A stretch of 64,000 nucleotides of DNA from Coptis chinensis (GCA_015680905.1 CM027385.1:78947501-79011500); one strand, 5' to 3'. Counted from the stretch's first letter, positions 25,701 to 37,315 are shown. A program made the numbers and translations. Notes: a model not told the origin generated them from the letters alone.

Positions 25701-26187
25701 AATCAAACTGGAGTAAGATATTTTTGTTTCGTTGTTTGTTTAAATTGTTTGGTTTCGGTTTGTGTGCCTGCTTTTTATTTTGTCTTTTGGTCGGTTATAG
25801 GTCGTGGGTTTTTAGTTAGACACTTAGACTTCGAAGCCAACACTGTTAAGTACGTAGTGTTAACCCAAGTACTTTAGTACTTTACATAGACACACAACAC
25901 ACAGTTAGCTTTTTTTTTTCGATAATTCCACGTTTCATTAATTCCAATACTTTAGTACTTTAGTACTTTACACAACACACAACACACAACACACAATACA
26001 CAGTTAGCTTTTTACACAACGATAATTCCACACAACACACAGTTAGCTTTTTCGGAGACTGTTCAGTTTTTTTAGGATCTAGCTAGCTTTTTGGTTTATG
26101 TGAATATGTGAATAGTAAAAAAAAAATTGTTTGCGAAAGTTGAGGGTGAGCCAGGGCGTACCCTGGGCCCCCCTGGCTCCGCCACTG
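22777..26187 (-). mobile_element. hAT transposon
   Basis: The element carries a hAT transposase on the minus strand. Its right end reads, on the minus strand, CAGTGGCGGAGCCAGG, a terminal sequence typical of plant hAT elements. The left end, CGCCATGAGCTAGG, keeps only the inner part (GAGCTAGG). GAGGGTGAGCCAG occurs inside both ends in direct order. The 8 bp TTTGGGGT stands directly outside both ends (22769-22776 and 26188-26195), the length expected for hAT. The flanking array itself contains TTTGGGG motifs, so this duplication is less decisive than usual. Total length is 3.4 kb. Confidence 0.75.
22967..25361 (-). pseudogene. hAT transposase (TTF zinc finger, DUF4371, dimerisation domain)
   Basis: Intronless minus-strand gene starting with ATG at 25361. 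Domains in order: an acidic leader; a TTF-type zinc-finger region (YHPNDQDSVRRAYLLRGPCQ near residues 80-100, with FCLYCYLF later); a DUF4371-like region carrying LRGQGYDGASNMQGD and HCFAHQLQL; and the C-terminal hAT dimerisation domain with LPVATATVERAFSAMSIIK near 23075. Two lesions break it: one extra base in an A-run at 24678-24682 (plus-strand numbering), and a TGA stop at 24350-24352. About 790 codons otherwise read as a full-length family member. The close retention suggests a fairly recent insertion, or that the lesions are sequencing errors. Confidence 0.88.
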
Positions 26188-26460
26188 TTTGGGGTTTGGG
26201 TTTAGGGTTTAGGGTTTAGGGTTTACAAATTTCGTACCGACATAAAAAAAAAAATTTAATTTCAAACATATTTCACTAAATTATCCAAATCTAAAATAAT
26301 AATTTGTTTTATATCTAAACTTGTTATTTTCCATTTTTTTTTATTCAATTGTAAATAATAAACTAGTTTGGGGGGTTTACAAATATATTTCACTCAATTA
26401 TTCGAAATATATCAAAATTTCAAATATATATAGAATACTCATTCACTCAGTTTAGAGTTT
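26188..26460. repeat. 135 bp AT-rich tandem repeat, right part
   Basis: Continues the 22410-22768 array: TTTGGGTTTAGGGTTTAGGG, then AAATAATAATTTGTTTTAT at about 26293 and ATAAACTAGTTTGGGG at about 26358. It lies upstream of the Mutator coding region. Confidence 0.7.
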
Positions 26461-26528
26461 AGGGTTTACATAGAATACTCAAGTTTCTCTACATACTCAA
26501 GTTTCTCTACACACTCAAGTTTCTCTAA

Positions 26529-26771
26529 ATGGAACATGAAGATGAAGAAGAAGTATTTGAGGTAATGTTTGAGGTACAACAACAAATTAGAGAAGAACAA
26601 CAAATTAGAGAAGGAGAAAATAGAAGATATGTTGAAAGTGAAGAAGTGGAACAAAATGTTGAAGGTCAAGGTGAAGAATTTGAAGATGCGACAAGTCGAG
26701 CAAATGAAATTCCGAGAAATCGTCGACGACGACAAAATGCAAACCTAAATAATGAGGTAACACTTGATTAA
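26529..26771 (+). CDS. Acidic hypothetical protein, perhaps first exon of the Mutator gene
   Basis: An 80-codon open frame starting MEHEDEEEVFEVMFEVQQQI, very rich in Glu and Arg, with QQIREEQ and QQIREGE as a short repeat and a basic RNRRRRQN near its end. It resembles the charged leader of some Mutator proteins. The next recognisable Mutator sequence starts at about 27324, beyond palindromic array B. No function can be assigned. Confidence 0.35.
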   Translation: MEHEDEEEVFEVMFEVQQQIREEQQIREGENRRYVESEEVEQNVEGQGEEFEDATSRANEIPRNRRRRQNANLNNEVTLD

Positions 26772-26839
26772 AATGAATACAAAACACTTGATTGATTGAA
26801 TGAATGAATGAATGGATGCAAAATGAATGAATGCAAAAC

Positions 26840-27080
26840 CGAGCCCAAACGACATGGTTTGGTCGTTTGGGAACACTATCAAACGACATGGGCCTGTAGT
26901 TTGAGAACACTACGAACGACATGGCGGTGTAGTTTGAGAACACTACGAATCGACATGGTGGGTCGTTTCATTACACTATAGCACTACATGGCCGTGTCGT
27001 TTCATTACACTATAGAACTACATGGCCGGTTCGTTTGGACTCTTGATGAAACTACATGGTTGGGTCGTTTTGAAACTAAA
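26840..27080. repeat. Palindromic minisatellite B
   Basis: Five or six units of the type AAACGACATGG, short spacer, GTCGTTTGG or GTAGTTTGAG. The core matches arrays A and C but the spacers between units differ (GAACACTA here). Confidence 0.75.
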
Positions 27081-27323
27081 TGCAAATTATTTGAGACTCT
27101 TGTTTTATTCTTCTATATGTAGAATTCTTTTGCAGCTATCCGGGAACCGATCTTCTCGCAAACTCGAATGATGTGGATTGTCAACCGATTTTAAGTGATA
27201 CAACATAAATTTTACTACGGAAGAGGTATGATTGAGTAGGCATTGATTTCATTTTTTTTTTTTAATTTTCTAAATATAATTTTATTAGTGTATTAATAAT
27301 AGTTGTTGTTTTTATGTGTTTAG

Positions 27324-30068
27324 GTCTTTCATACACGTGGCGAGGCAATCGATTGGGCAACCGCTAGAGGAAGACAAGTTAATGTTGTTGTGGTCATTGA
27401 AAAGTCGGAGTGTGCCTAAGGAAACCGAAAGTAGCAAGATTGAATTTGGCTTGTGAGTGCTCGGGTGTGTATCGGTCACACAAGAAGGAAGGCTAAGAGA
27501 AGGCTAATAAGAGAATGTCGGAACCAAGAAATCGGATGTCTATTTAAGTTAAAAGGTATTTTCCAACGCCAATCTGCCGATAGTTGGAAAATTGTCGCTC
27601 TTAATGGTGTTCACAACCATCCATTGGCGAAGACCCTTGAAGGACATGTATTTGCTACTCGACTAACCGTTCTAGAGTTCGGTATTTGTCGAGATGATGA
27701 AGTGTGGAATAAAACCTAAACAAATATTGGATTCCATCAAGAATAGGTATCATGATAACATCTCTAGTATATCCCAAGTCTACACCAAAAGGCGTAAGGT
27801 GAGGAAATGGATATGAACGGTCTCACACAATTCTGAGAGATTGCGTGAGTTGTTAGCAAAAAGAACATTATTTTGAGGAGTTGAGGACAGATGAGAATAC
27901 CGAGGAGATAACGGGATTGTTATGGGCCCATCCGGAAGGTGTTAAGTTGGCTCGGACTTTTCCAACCGCTTTTCATGTTAGACGCCACCTACAAAACTAA
28001 CGTATCGGTGGCCTTTCGCATACAGGTTTGTTGGGGTGACTTCAACGTGGAAATCTTTCACCGCGGTGTCGTGTCTTGCGCCTCACCAAAACAACAAACG
28101 ACTATGAGTGGGCCCCGCATCATTTTAGTGGCTTGCTTGGTGACATAAGCCCATCTGTGATCGTGTCTGACAAGGACTTAGCCCTGATGAGTGCCGCTGA
28201 CAGAGTTTTTCCTAACGCACACAAGCATCTATGTAGATGGCATATCGCTACGTGCGTCCTTTCAAAATGTTACGATATTTTTCCAACTACAGAAACTTAG
28301 AGAAGGCCCAGTTCTCGTGGAACACCGTAGTCAAATCGAAGAGGTTATTTTCCAGCGTAGATGGGATGATTTGGAAAAATATTACGAGGTTGAAGTACTC
28401 CAATTTTGTTTGTTATTTCGCGAGACTTGGTTTCCTCACGGGGATCGATTCGTATGTTGTTGGACTCGACCAACACATTCACTTTGGGAGTACAACGACC
28501 AATAGAGTTGAAGGGTCTCATGCTCAGGTGAAGCGTGTACTAGGAAATGCAAACTGTCATGATTTTTTGAGTATGTTTAGCTTAATCCACCCGATTCTAG
28601 AGATCCAGATGTCCGATATTAGAGCTACCTTCGAGAAGTATGATTGTAACTCAAAGCACCACCATCGGATTCCTTTGTTTCGTGAACTCGAGAGGCCTTG
28701 TCTCACGCAAGTGTTTAGACTTGTTATTTGAAGAAATAGATACCCGCGTAAAAGCGTGTTAAAGATGGAGAGATAAAGTGTTGGTGCTATTTACATCGAG
28801 CCATGGACCGCCATGTGCTCATGAATTAATTGAGTTTGAAGAGCAAAGAGGTCCATCCCTTTGATCGCTATCGACCCTTTTGGAAAACATTGTCCGCTTC
28901 TCCCAATGTGTCGGTGGGTGTTGGTCCCGATGTTGCACCTTCATGGACTTGTTCATGAATAGGTTTGCAATGGTTTTACGAAGAAGAGCAAAGGGTTATG
29001 ATTAGGAAGCTTATGGAGATTGCCGCACCGAAAAGTACATGGCTAGTACCGCCTTGTGAGGAAGCAAAACCAAAGGTCGGCCGAAGGTAGCTGCAGCAGA
29101 AAGCTTCAAACCGAGATGATAACTCTTCAAAGCGAGATCCATCTCATTTTGAACATTCTCAACGTGACCATGAAGAGTGGGTCTCGTCCACAACCAAACA
29201 TTACGCCCACCCAAAACACCCACAATACACCAAGAAAGAAGTCTTCTCCAAAACTACCAACCCAAAACATCCACACCACACCAACAAATAAGCCTTCTCC
29301 AAAACACCAAAACAACCACACCAAGAAATAAACCTTCTCCCAAAACACTAAAACAACCACACCACGAAATAAGCCTTCTCCAAAAAAATACACCACGAAA
29401 ATGAGAGATGGCTTAGACTTTGGAAAGACGAGGGTCCTAAGGATTACGGGTTGGATATTCCCTGAAGAAATGCATAAATACATTGTTAGAGTCCATGACC
29501 ACCATTGGCGATGGCAACTCATGGTTATAGAGCTTTCTGCATTGCATTAGGAAGAAGTCAAGAAGAATGGCCACAGATGAGAAGGGAGTTGTACGAAGAG
29601 CTTACTGACAACCTCCCCCTTTATTGTACTTTGTACAATCAAAGTGAGGTTTTTTATTCGATGAAGGAAATCCTACATGAAGAAGGTTACGCACCCTTAA
29701 ATAAGTGGATGAGCATGCCTTTTGCTGGATACTTATTTGCTTCAAGATTTAATGTTGTCCTTATGCATTTAGGAGCTCGTCAGTGCTTCCTTCTCATGCC
29801 GCTGAGAACCCAAGCAAATCCTGAGAGAGTGACCCAAGTGTTGGGTAGCGCACATGTTGGTGGAAATCATTTTGTCAATGTTGAACTTGTTGAAGATTGT
29901 CCGGTTCCTCCAGTAATGCGCCAATGGCTTAGAGCTCGATATGATATTGCTGAAAGTTGGAATTTGGCCTTGACAGTAAGGCAATTGCAATTTATGGCAT
30001 TGAACATTCCCAATTTAATATGGGAAAATGAGCTCGTTGAAGACCCAACAGTACATGTTATCGACTAA
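27324..30068 (+). pseudogene. Mutator-like transposase fused to or followed by an OTU cysteine protease
   Basis: Plus-strand pieces in order. VFHTRGEAIDWATARGRQVN (27324) is the usual N-terminal signature. GCLFKLKGIF followed by HNHPLAKTLEGH (27530-27650) is the zinc-finger or WRKY-like DNA-binding part. The catalytic core has MLDATYKT (27970), VIVSDKDLALMSA (28160), a Cys-Arg-Trp-His (28230) and TNRVEGSHAQ (28500), supplying the expected D, D and E residues. A Pro- and Lys-rich linker of 45 bp repeats follows (29210-29400). The OTU deubiquitinase domain ends the gene (about 29500-30068): GYRAFCIALGRSQEEW, KWMSMPFAGY and GNHFVNVEL with the catalytic His. At least five frameshifts or stops make it inactive. 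At 29507-29521 the expected GDGNC is GDGNS followed by a frameshift, so the catalytic Cys is lost. Confidence 0.82.
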
Positions 30069-30087
30069 GTTGTTTGTATGTTGTCGA

Positions 30088-30565
30088 TATGATATTTTGA
30101 TGTAATTTGTATTTTGATGTAATTTGGAACAAGTGTAATTTGATTTGATTTTTATGTTATCAATGTTAGGGCTTTTATTTGATTTGATTTGGAAATCGAG
30201 TAATCGACTAAGTTGATTCGACGGCAATCGAAAGTGATTTTGAAATCGAAATTATCGACTAAGTGATATATTGATGTAATTTGATATTTTGATGTAATTT
30301 GGAACAAATGTAATTTTATTTTATTTTTGTTATTTGGAAATAATGTTAGGGCTTTTATTTGATTTGATTTGGAAATCGAAAGTGATCGATTAAGTTGATT
30401 CGACAAAGAATCGAAAGTGATTTGGAAATAGAGCGATCGACTAAGTTGATTCGGACGTCAATCGAAAGTGATTTTGAAATCGAATGATCGACTAAGTTGA
30501 TTCGGATGGCAATCGAGTGATCGACTAGTTGATTCGGACCGCAATCGAAAGTGATTTGAAATAAC
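30088..30565 (+). repeat. Tandem repeats of about 50 bp behind the OTU domain
   Basis: Six or so units with CGACTAAGTTGATTCG and GCAATCGAAAGTGATTT, at about 30200-30560. They are preceded by two copies of a longer segment containing GATGTAATTTGGAACAA (30115 and 30290). Confidence 0.7.
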
Positions 30566-30589
30566 GTTAAGTATGTTGTCAATAATGAC

Positions 30590-30830
30590 CCGAAACTACA
30601 CGGTGAAGTCGTTTGGCTTTAATACAAAACGACCCAGCCAGATCGTTTGGTCTAAAGGGCAAACGATGTGGTCATGTCGTTTGGCCTTTAGACCAAACGA
30701 TCTGCATGGGTCGTTTGAGATTAAAAGCGACCGATCTGCCGTGGTCGTTTGGTATAAAGGAAAAACGATCTGCTGAGGTCGTTTGGCCTTTATGCCAAAC
30801 GATATGGCTGGGTCGTTTGGAAGAAAAAAT
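30590..30830. repeat. Palindromic minisatellite C
   Basis: Units with AAACGATCTGC or AAACGATGTGG and GTCGTTTGG in alternating orientation, with spacers such as CCTTTAGACC. It shares the AAACGA...TCGTTT core with arrays A and B and lies directly behind the Mutator and OTU pseudogene. Confidence 0.75.
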
Positions 30831-30849
30831 TTTCAAAATTCGTTTTGTT

Positions 30850-31180
30850 TTTACAACACTTTCATATTCATCAAATTCCACTTTTCCATTTAAACATCAA
30901 ATATCAAACACTCTCATTCATCAAATTCCACTTTTCCATTCAAACATCAGATATCAAACACTCTCATTCATCAAATTCATCCATACATAAAATTCCATTC
31001 ATACATTAAACCCTAAACTGAAACAAATTACATTCAAACATTAAACCCTAAACCCTAAACATTAAATTCCATTCAAACATTCATGCAAACATCATATCCA
31101 TCAATTCATTCGAAGTTAACAAAATTACAAACCCTAAACTGAAACAAATTACATCTATCAAACTAAATTACAAAGTTACA
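30850..31180 (+). repeat. Short tandem repeats between convergent pseudogenes
   Basis: ATTCATCAAATTCCACTTTT and ATATCAAACACTCTC recur two to three times (30866-30985), followed by several CCCTAAAC and GAAACAAATTACAT phrases. Apart from these it is noncoding. Confidence 0.55.
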
Positions 31181-31184
31181 AACC

Positions 31185-33563
31185 CTAAACCTGAAACAAA
31201 TCAACTATAAGCCCACCAATGTACTTGCACCTAGTCAAGTTGTATGCGCTTTGTTCGAAGGAGGACCTTTGCTTCCTCGGCATATCATTCCCAACCAATT
31301 GCAGACCTCTCTCTAGCAAACGATTGGTTTCATCGATGACGCGTGGATTAAATTAAAAAGAAAAATCAAGATAAGTTACCAATCGAATGCAAAAAATCAC
31401 GCTTAGAGAAAACTCAATTAAAAATCACAATACTTACAATCGGGTGAACAGGTTAGGCAAAGTCTCCGGGGAGGGATGAATAGGAAGAAGCTCGAGGTTC
31501 ACCAAAACTACATGAGAATTCCTCGATACCAAGTCATGTAGTTTTGATGACACTCCCATGGATAAAGGCGAAATAGGTCCCGGTTGCAGAGTTGGATCAC
31601 GTGATTACGCCACGACTCCTCGAAGAAAGTGGCCCAATATTGGTCCAAATCACCTCATACCCGTCCCGCCACGGTTCTTGTTCTCAAATTTGGCATTGGA
31701 GGATCTTTGGGTACAAGTTGCACGTGACCTAACCGACGCGACCACCCTTGCGACGGTAGAAAGCTCGACAATGTTGAAAAACATAGCAATCCCTCAAAAA
31801 ATGCAATGTCATCGATCGGGTTTGTATCTCTCGATATTTTGTAGGGATGCCAAACAACCCGCAAACAAAATCAAATGTGTCATTAACAACTCTAATGATC
31901 AATTACTAAAAATAAATATAAACAAACTTAAATACCAAATTGTCATTGAATTTAATACTTACATTGAACTCATTCAAATCATCAATTATCGCCGATAAAA
32001 CTGCAATGCATACGTTGCCATTAAGTAATAATGTGGAGCGAATGGGATGTGTCTATGAGCACGGGGTGAGACGAGATATAGTTGAAATTTGGGACCGTCA
32101 TGAATACCGAAAATACTCATAGATCCATGCCTAGATATACACAAATAGTTAACATATTGATAGAGTAATAAAATTAACATTAAAAAAATAAACTCTAAAA
32201 TACTCAAATTTTACGTAGAAGAGTCATATAGCTCAGAACCCTTTCACCTTCGCCCATTACATGTGGCGACCCCCGACCTCTATATAAAAACGCCAAAATT
32301 GCCGCACCCCATGCATACTCTTCTATCTCAATCAATTTCAACAACGGCCTCGATAACATATAGGCACTCCAGTCCCGGACTTGTCGATTAAAAACGGCAC
32401 ATCCAAAGAAAAAACGTAATAAAAGCTCTAATAAATCAGTTGAACATCCCGGAAACTCGAGGCCTTCTCTACCACATTCAAAGAGTCACATATAGGGCTA
32501 TCATGAATCTTGTTAAGCAAAATGCTTCCGGATGAATTCTAGCCTTACTTTTGAAGTGAACTTGCTAGCTTCCATCTCCGCCCTAATCAAATCAATAGGG
32601 AGCCCTGCACCAAGATGTAAGAGATTTATCGATTGTTGTAAGTTCACTTTCACCGTCCCTTGCACCGCTTCTTCCTCTAATCGTGACACTACAGATTTGG
32701 ACAACATCGTCCAAAGTCACGATCATCTCCCTAACCGGCATATGGAAGGTGTTGGTCTTCGATGCCATCTCTACAAACGCCCGAGATCAATGGTGGATCC
32801 ATATGCTCGTGATAACCTTCCACGAGATCAAACAACCCAATCCTTCTCAACCGCATCGGCAAATCTCGGAGACCTTTCACATTCATTTTGAAATTCCATT
32901 GGGATAACTTCGCTAAGTGTGAAACACACTTCAACGCCCAGCGATCCTCCTCGAAACAACCGAAAGCACGCATTAGATATATATGAACGTAAACAAAAGA
33001 TTTTGTAAAAGAAAATCAAAGTACACAAGAAAACAAAATATTACCCTTCTCTCCCAAACATCGCGAGCGACATGCACCGCATAGTCATACAACAACTCTG
33101 ACTCATACGGGCCTCCCCCATACACACCTCTTTGAAACTCCAAATCATCATTGGATTTTCTTACGAAATCCAATACCGGAGGTGCTTCTTCCACTGGTGG
33201 TACGTCTTCTACCACATATTCTTCAACATCATCATCCTGCTCATCCTCCTCCTCACTCTCCTCCTCACTCTCCTCACTCTCCTCTTCTACTATACTCTTC
33301 CCTTTGTCTAAACCTACATCTAAACCTACATTAGTATCACTATCTACACTATCTACACTATCTTCACTAAACGAATCAACCTCAGGAACCTCAAGAACCT
33401 CTTTTTCCAAATGGTCCCCTACGCGATGCCGGATTAAGCCCCGTCACCTATGTCTTTTTCTTCCAACTGCATCACCGCTAGAGGAACTGCCACCAAACAA
33501 TTTCTTAACACCCTTGAATGTAGTTTTCGCTACATTCTTCACATTCTTTGATCGAGGACCCAT
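31185..33563 (-). pseudogene. Plant mobile domain (PMD, MAIN-like) gene, spliced and damaged
   Basis: Minus-strand gene with ATG at 33563 (MGPRSKNVKNVAKTTFKGVK). A long acidic stretch follows (33250-33400), then GGPYESELLYDYAVHVARDV (near 33060-33130), CVSHLAKLSQW, GLRDLPMRLRRIG and DPPLISG (32750-32950). Next come VRDWSAYMLSRPLLKL and YAWGAAILAFLYR (32280-32390), WIYEYFRYS (near 32110), VVWHPYKI (near 31860) and VQLVPKDPPMP (near 31700). The end has WATFFEESWRNHVIQLCNRD, QNYMTWYRG (31515-31620) and a Lys-rich finish with stop at 31185. These match the plant mobile domain of MAIN and of transposons. Introns separate the pieces; stops and frame changes around 32000-32700 suggest it is broken. 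It faces the Mutator and OTU gene tail to tail. Confidence 0.75.
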
Positions 33564-33659
33564 CGCTACAAAGAAAAATAAAACAAGTATTAGTAAACCA
33601 TATTTAAAGAAACAATGTACAAAGAAAAACACTAGAAAAGGGAGATCATCCTAGTCATA

Positions 33660-36600
33660 AAACTAATATACTTATAAGCTTGCTATGCTAACTCCAAGTA
33701 TATATGAAGAAATAGAATGAGGCGTTACGCTATCCAAATTCTATCGAATTTTGGGCAGAGTTTCATTTGTTTGGTCAACGTTTCGTATACTTAAACCTGT
33801 CATAACCTGGAAATCAATAATGACATCCTTCCAACAACCATATGTACATATAACCTAACTTTTACACGACAGTGAAAATGTATATATATACAAGACTGTT
33901 TTTGTATGAACCGTTATTTATGTACATCAAGTATTACAACAAAATAACTGGACTCTCTCTGCAACAAAATGAACTTGACTCTGTCCCTCGTCAAGCATAG
34001 GGGAAACCACCTTGATAACATACATTCAGTAAGTTTGAAGGAAGGGCAAACAGTCAAAAAAACACCACAATGCCCTGGGATAACACACTCGGCTTTTGGG
34101 TCTAGTTATATGGCATTGCTAACATCAATTTGGATAGAATCGTGAGCCTAATCTTTGTCATATGTGCTTTTGGGTCTAACATTCTACACTCTTGGCGGAG
34201 GTAGTAAAACAGGTAAGTGTTTATAATATCTCAAGCTCGGCTTTTGCTACTTAACTTCTCCTTAAAGAGAAGCCAACTACTCTGCCGACACCCAAGTATA
34301 GATCAATCTTAGCTAAATATATGTACATTTTAAATCCTATATGTGAAACACAAACCATTACATTTTAAAAACGCATGCTAAAGAATTCATAAACACAATA
34401 AAGAGAGAAATATACAAAGTGAGTGAAGTCCATTGGTCGAATTAAAATAATGAGCCTCATAATTTAAAACATTCGGTTTCAATTATTAGTTTAGTTAGTA
34501 GTTACCTTTCGAGGAAAAATCACGAGATATAGCTTTTACGACTAAGGCTTCAAAGCTTGGAAAGCAAGATTGCTTTTTGAGAGGTTAAAGGTCGAGCATG
34601 TTGGATGGTCTATAGGTCTTAAAGCTTTGAAAACCTCATTGTGTCCTAACTCATGAGAAAGTGGGTGTGGGTTTGTTGGACTCCCCTGTTTAAGCTTTCT
34701 GAGTCCTCCGGTCTACATTTGTAAATTTGTTTCAATATAACCCACACTGAATGGGCGTAATGATTAAGCATCTAGTTCAAATATAACTGTTCAGCCACAA
34801 CAATACTATTTAGAACACAATGGCATGTGCCAAATTGCAATTGTCATTATTCCATCAACATCCGAAAAAACAAAACAATAGCTTTCTTTAGTTTAATTGG
34901 CATATGCAATGTATAATGTAATGCTTTATAGTACATGGTTGGGTCACTTGTATAAACTGCAAATTCATTTGACCTTCAGAACAAATATTCTACTTCTCAA
35001 ACAAACTCAATTACTAACACACACTTATAAAACTACAAAAACAAAAACAAAATGGTGAACAACCCATTTCTTAATTTCACGTTACCACTCACACATAAAA
35101 AACTAATCTTTCAAAGCAAATAAAATATCTTGTAGAAGCTAATAAGAGATTCTCAGTTTCTACACCAAAAAAATTGGTGAACCCAAAGACAAGAATAGAA
35201 ACATTACAAAAATGTGAGTAGAAGACATACTTCGAAAGTGCAATGTGAGAGGAAAATAACAGATTATATCTAGTCGCCATACACGGATTGTGAGACGATT
35301 GGATTGTGAGAAGATGTAAAGGCGGATGGCTATCCGGTGAAACTCCCAAGCAAATAAAGTACAGGGAGCTATCAGCTACAACTCTAAAGGATTCTAACGC
35401 CACTCAATAATGCAATCAAGACTACGACATATTCACAATTCCTTCAATCCTTTTAAACTCACACTGTTGAAAATGCGAGGGAGACACTCAAACCAATTGA
35501 TAAACAAGTTGATATACCTCCTAATCCTTACTTACTCTATAGTCATCCTTATCATAATCGCCTCATACATTATACCAAATCCCAAATACACGAAATTCTT
35601 TAAATTGGTAAAACAAATGATTTTCGATTAAATGCAAATAAAGGGAAATTAATGATACCATTTATCATCATAACAGTGAATGGTGCTAAACTAAACAAAA
35701 ACTCTACTATACCATCATCGTTATTACTTATTACCATCAAAATGTATAAAAAAATATAATAATATACACTGATATCATTTCTATTGGTCGAAAAAAACAA
35801 ACTATAATGCTAAATAACCACTATACAAATAACACTACTCAAAACCTAGGGTAATGAAAACTAGCTTGTATAACTTACTGCTAACTTAACAGCTTAGAAT
35901 AGCATTACTCTTCCTCGTCATAAAAATTCAATTGGGTGCTTTCTTTATCATGACTGCGTGCAATATGATTTCTTTATCTTATATATACGTTAAATAAAGA
36001 ATTATGTGTCCCGAGATTTTTTAACTAATGGAGCTACTGAGCTACTTTATTCTTTCATGCACCAACAGACGGATGCAATAACCTTTGGCCCCAACCTAGA
36101 CTAAGGCTAGTATCAAGTATCAACTGTCAAGACTTCGATTCGAGCCAACCAACTTCAATATGTACAACAAGATACAAGCTCGGTTAATCAATAAGTTTTA
36201 GTTAGTGTGCCCTCGAGCCTCCCGTCGAGCCAATGGCACAAGAAGAGCCCATACAATATTTGTCTACTTTCGGGCCAATCTAGCTTAGTACTGTCTCTTC
36301 ATATAACTGACCTAAACTTAGCCACAGTGAAATATAAATATAAACAAATCAAGTAAAATGCATCTTATAAGAACAATAAAGAGATCGTGACTTAAGTTCT
36401 CACTGGTAACAGGTCAAAAGGCAAATTTAGCAAGAAATTTGATCATCAAACTTTGGCATTGGTTGTCAAACTTTGTCACTACTTGGAAAAAAAAACTAAC
36501 AATCTACTCTACACAATGTTGAATTATTACAATAATAAAGACAACTGTTCAATCTCAATTACAACGACAAAAATGATTATAGTTCAATAATTATAGTTTC

Positions 36601-36940
36601 CTAAAAATAAAATCAACGACAAAATGAACCTTAACGATTTACACATTAATTTGACATCTTTAATGAATGTTCATTATAGACCAAGTTAAGCTTCGCTTCG
36701 TTGAGAGAGAGCGGCGAACTTGGAAATATAGAATGGTGTACCAATTATAATGCGATATTTTAACAAGAACTTTGACTGACATTAGAAACTTAAAGTACTG
36801 TTAAGGAACTTACCTATATCTTTCCACAGTGATTGATGACTTATAAATTTGTCTCAATTGATTGATGTCTGAGTCCTGACGACGCGGTTTGAAGTTGGAG
36901 TAACAATCGGCAGTGATTTTGAAGTTGAAGTTGGAGTGAC
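33660..36940. other. Long region without recognisable gene
   Basis: AT-rich, with short open stretches only (for example 35089-35403 minus, 35410-35631 plus) that match nothing I know. It may be 5' flank of the plant mobile domain gene and part of the Helitron that ends at 39321. No terminal repeats were found. Confidence 0.45.
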
Positions 36941-36943
36941 TTT

Positions 36944-36976
36944 TTCCATTGGGCACTCATCAAATTGGATTGGGCA
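36944..36976 (+). repeat. 33 bp direct repeat, right copy
   Basis: Identical over 33 bp to 21178-21210. The myo-inositol-phosphate synthase fragment starts twelve bases later, at 36988. Confidence 0.85.
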
Positions 36977-36987
36977 CTCTAGTATGT

Positions 36988-37314
36988 GCCATATGTGGGG
37001 GATAGCAAGAGAGCTATGGATGAGTACACATCAGAGATATTCATGGGTGGTAAGAGCACTATTGTCATGCACAATACTTGTGAGGATTCCTTGTTGGCTG
37101 CTCCCATCATACTAGACTTGGTCCCGCTTTTTTCAACTCAAAGACCAAATCCAGTCAAAGCTAAGGGAGAGGTAATTTTCTAATATGCACTCGTTCAGTA
37201 TGTTTTAGTACCTAATAATGTTTGAGCTAATTTGTTTATTTTATTGCTTTTAACAGGCAAGTTCCATTCCTTCCACCCAGTTGCTACTATTCTTATCTCA
37301 CCAAGGCCCCATCG
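36988..37314 (+). pseudogene. MIPS: Captured fragment of myo-inositol-1-phosphate synthase gene (two exons and an intron)
   Basis: Exon-like part 36988-37171 reads [19 protein letters not shown] and [18 protein letters not shown], a very conserved region of the plant enzyme that turns glucose-6-phosphate into inositol phosphate. A GT at 37172 and an AG at 37255-37256 border an 85 bp intron. The second exon, 37257-37314, reads KFHSFHPVATIL and a damaged LTKAP, followed by GTAAGC. Only about 75 of about 510 residues are present. Small indels have altered the part between DLV and the intron. Retention of the intron shows the capture was at DNA level. It sits inside the presumed Helitron. Confidence 0.8.
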
Positions 37315-37315
37315 G

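Noticed and set aside
29127..29522. Trp- and Phe-rich minus-strand open frame
   Set aside because: Antisense of the Pro- and Lys-rich linker repeat of the Mutator and OTU pseudogene.
33151..33654. Ser- and Thr-rich plus-strand open frame of 167 codons
   Set aside because: It is antisense to the acidic part of the plant mobile domain gene; the Ser-rich run mirrors the Glu and Asp codons on the coding strand.
35089..35403. 104-codon minus-strand open frame
   Set aside because: No family resemblance, no splice context and AT-rich surroundings; likely chance or transposon leader.
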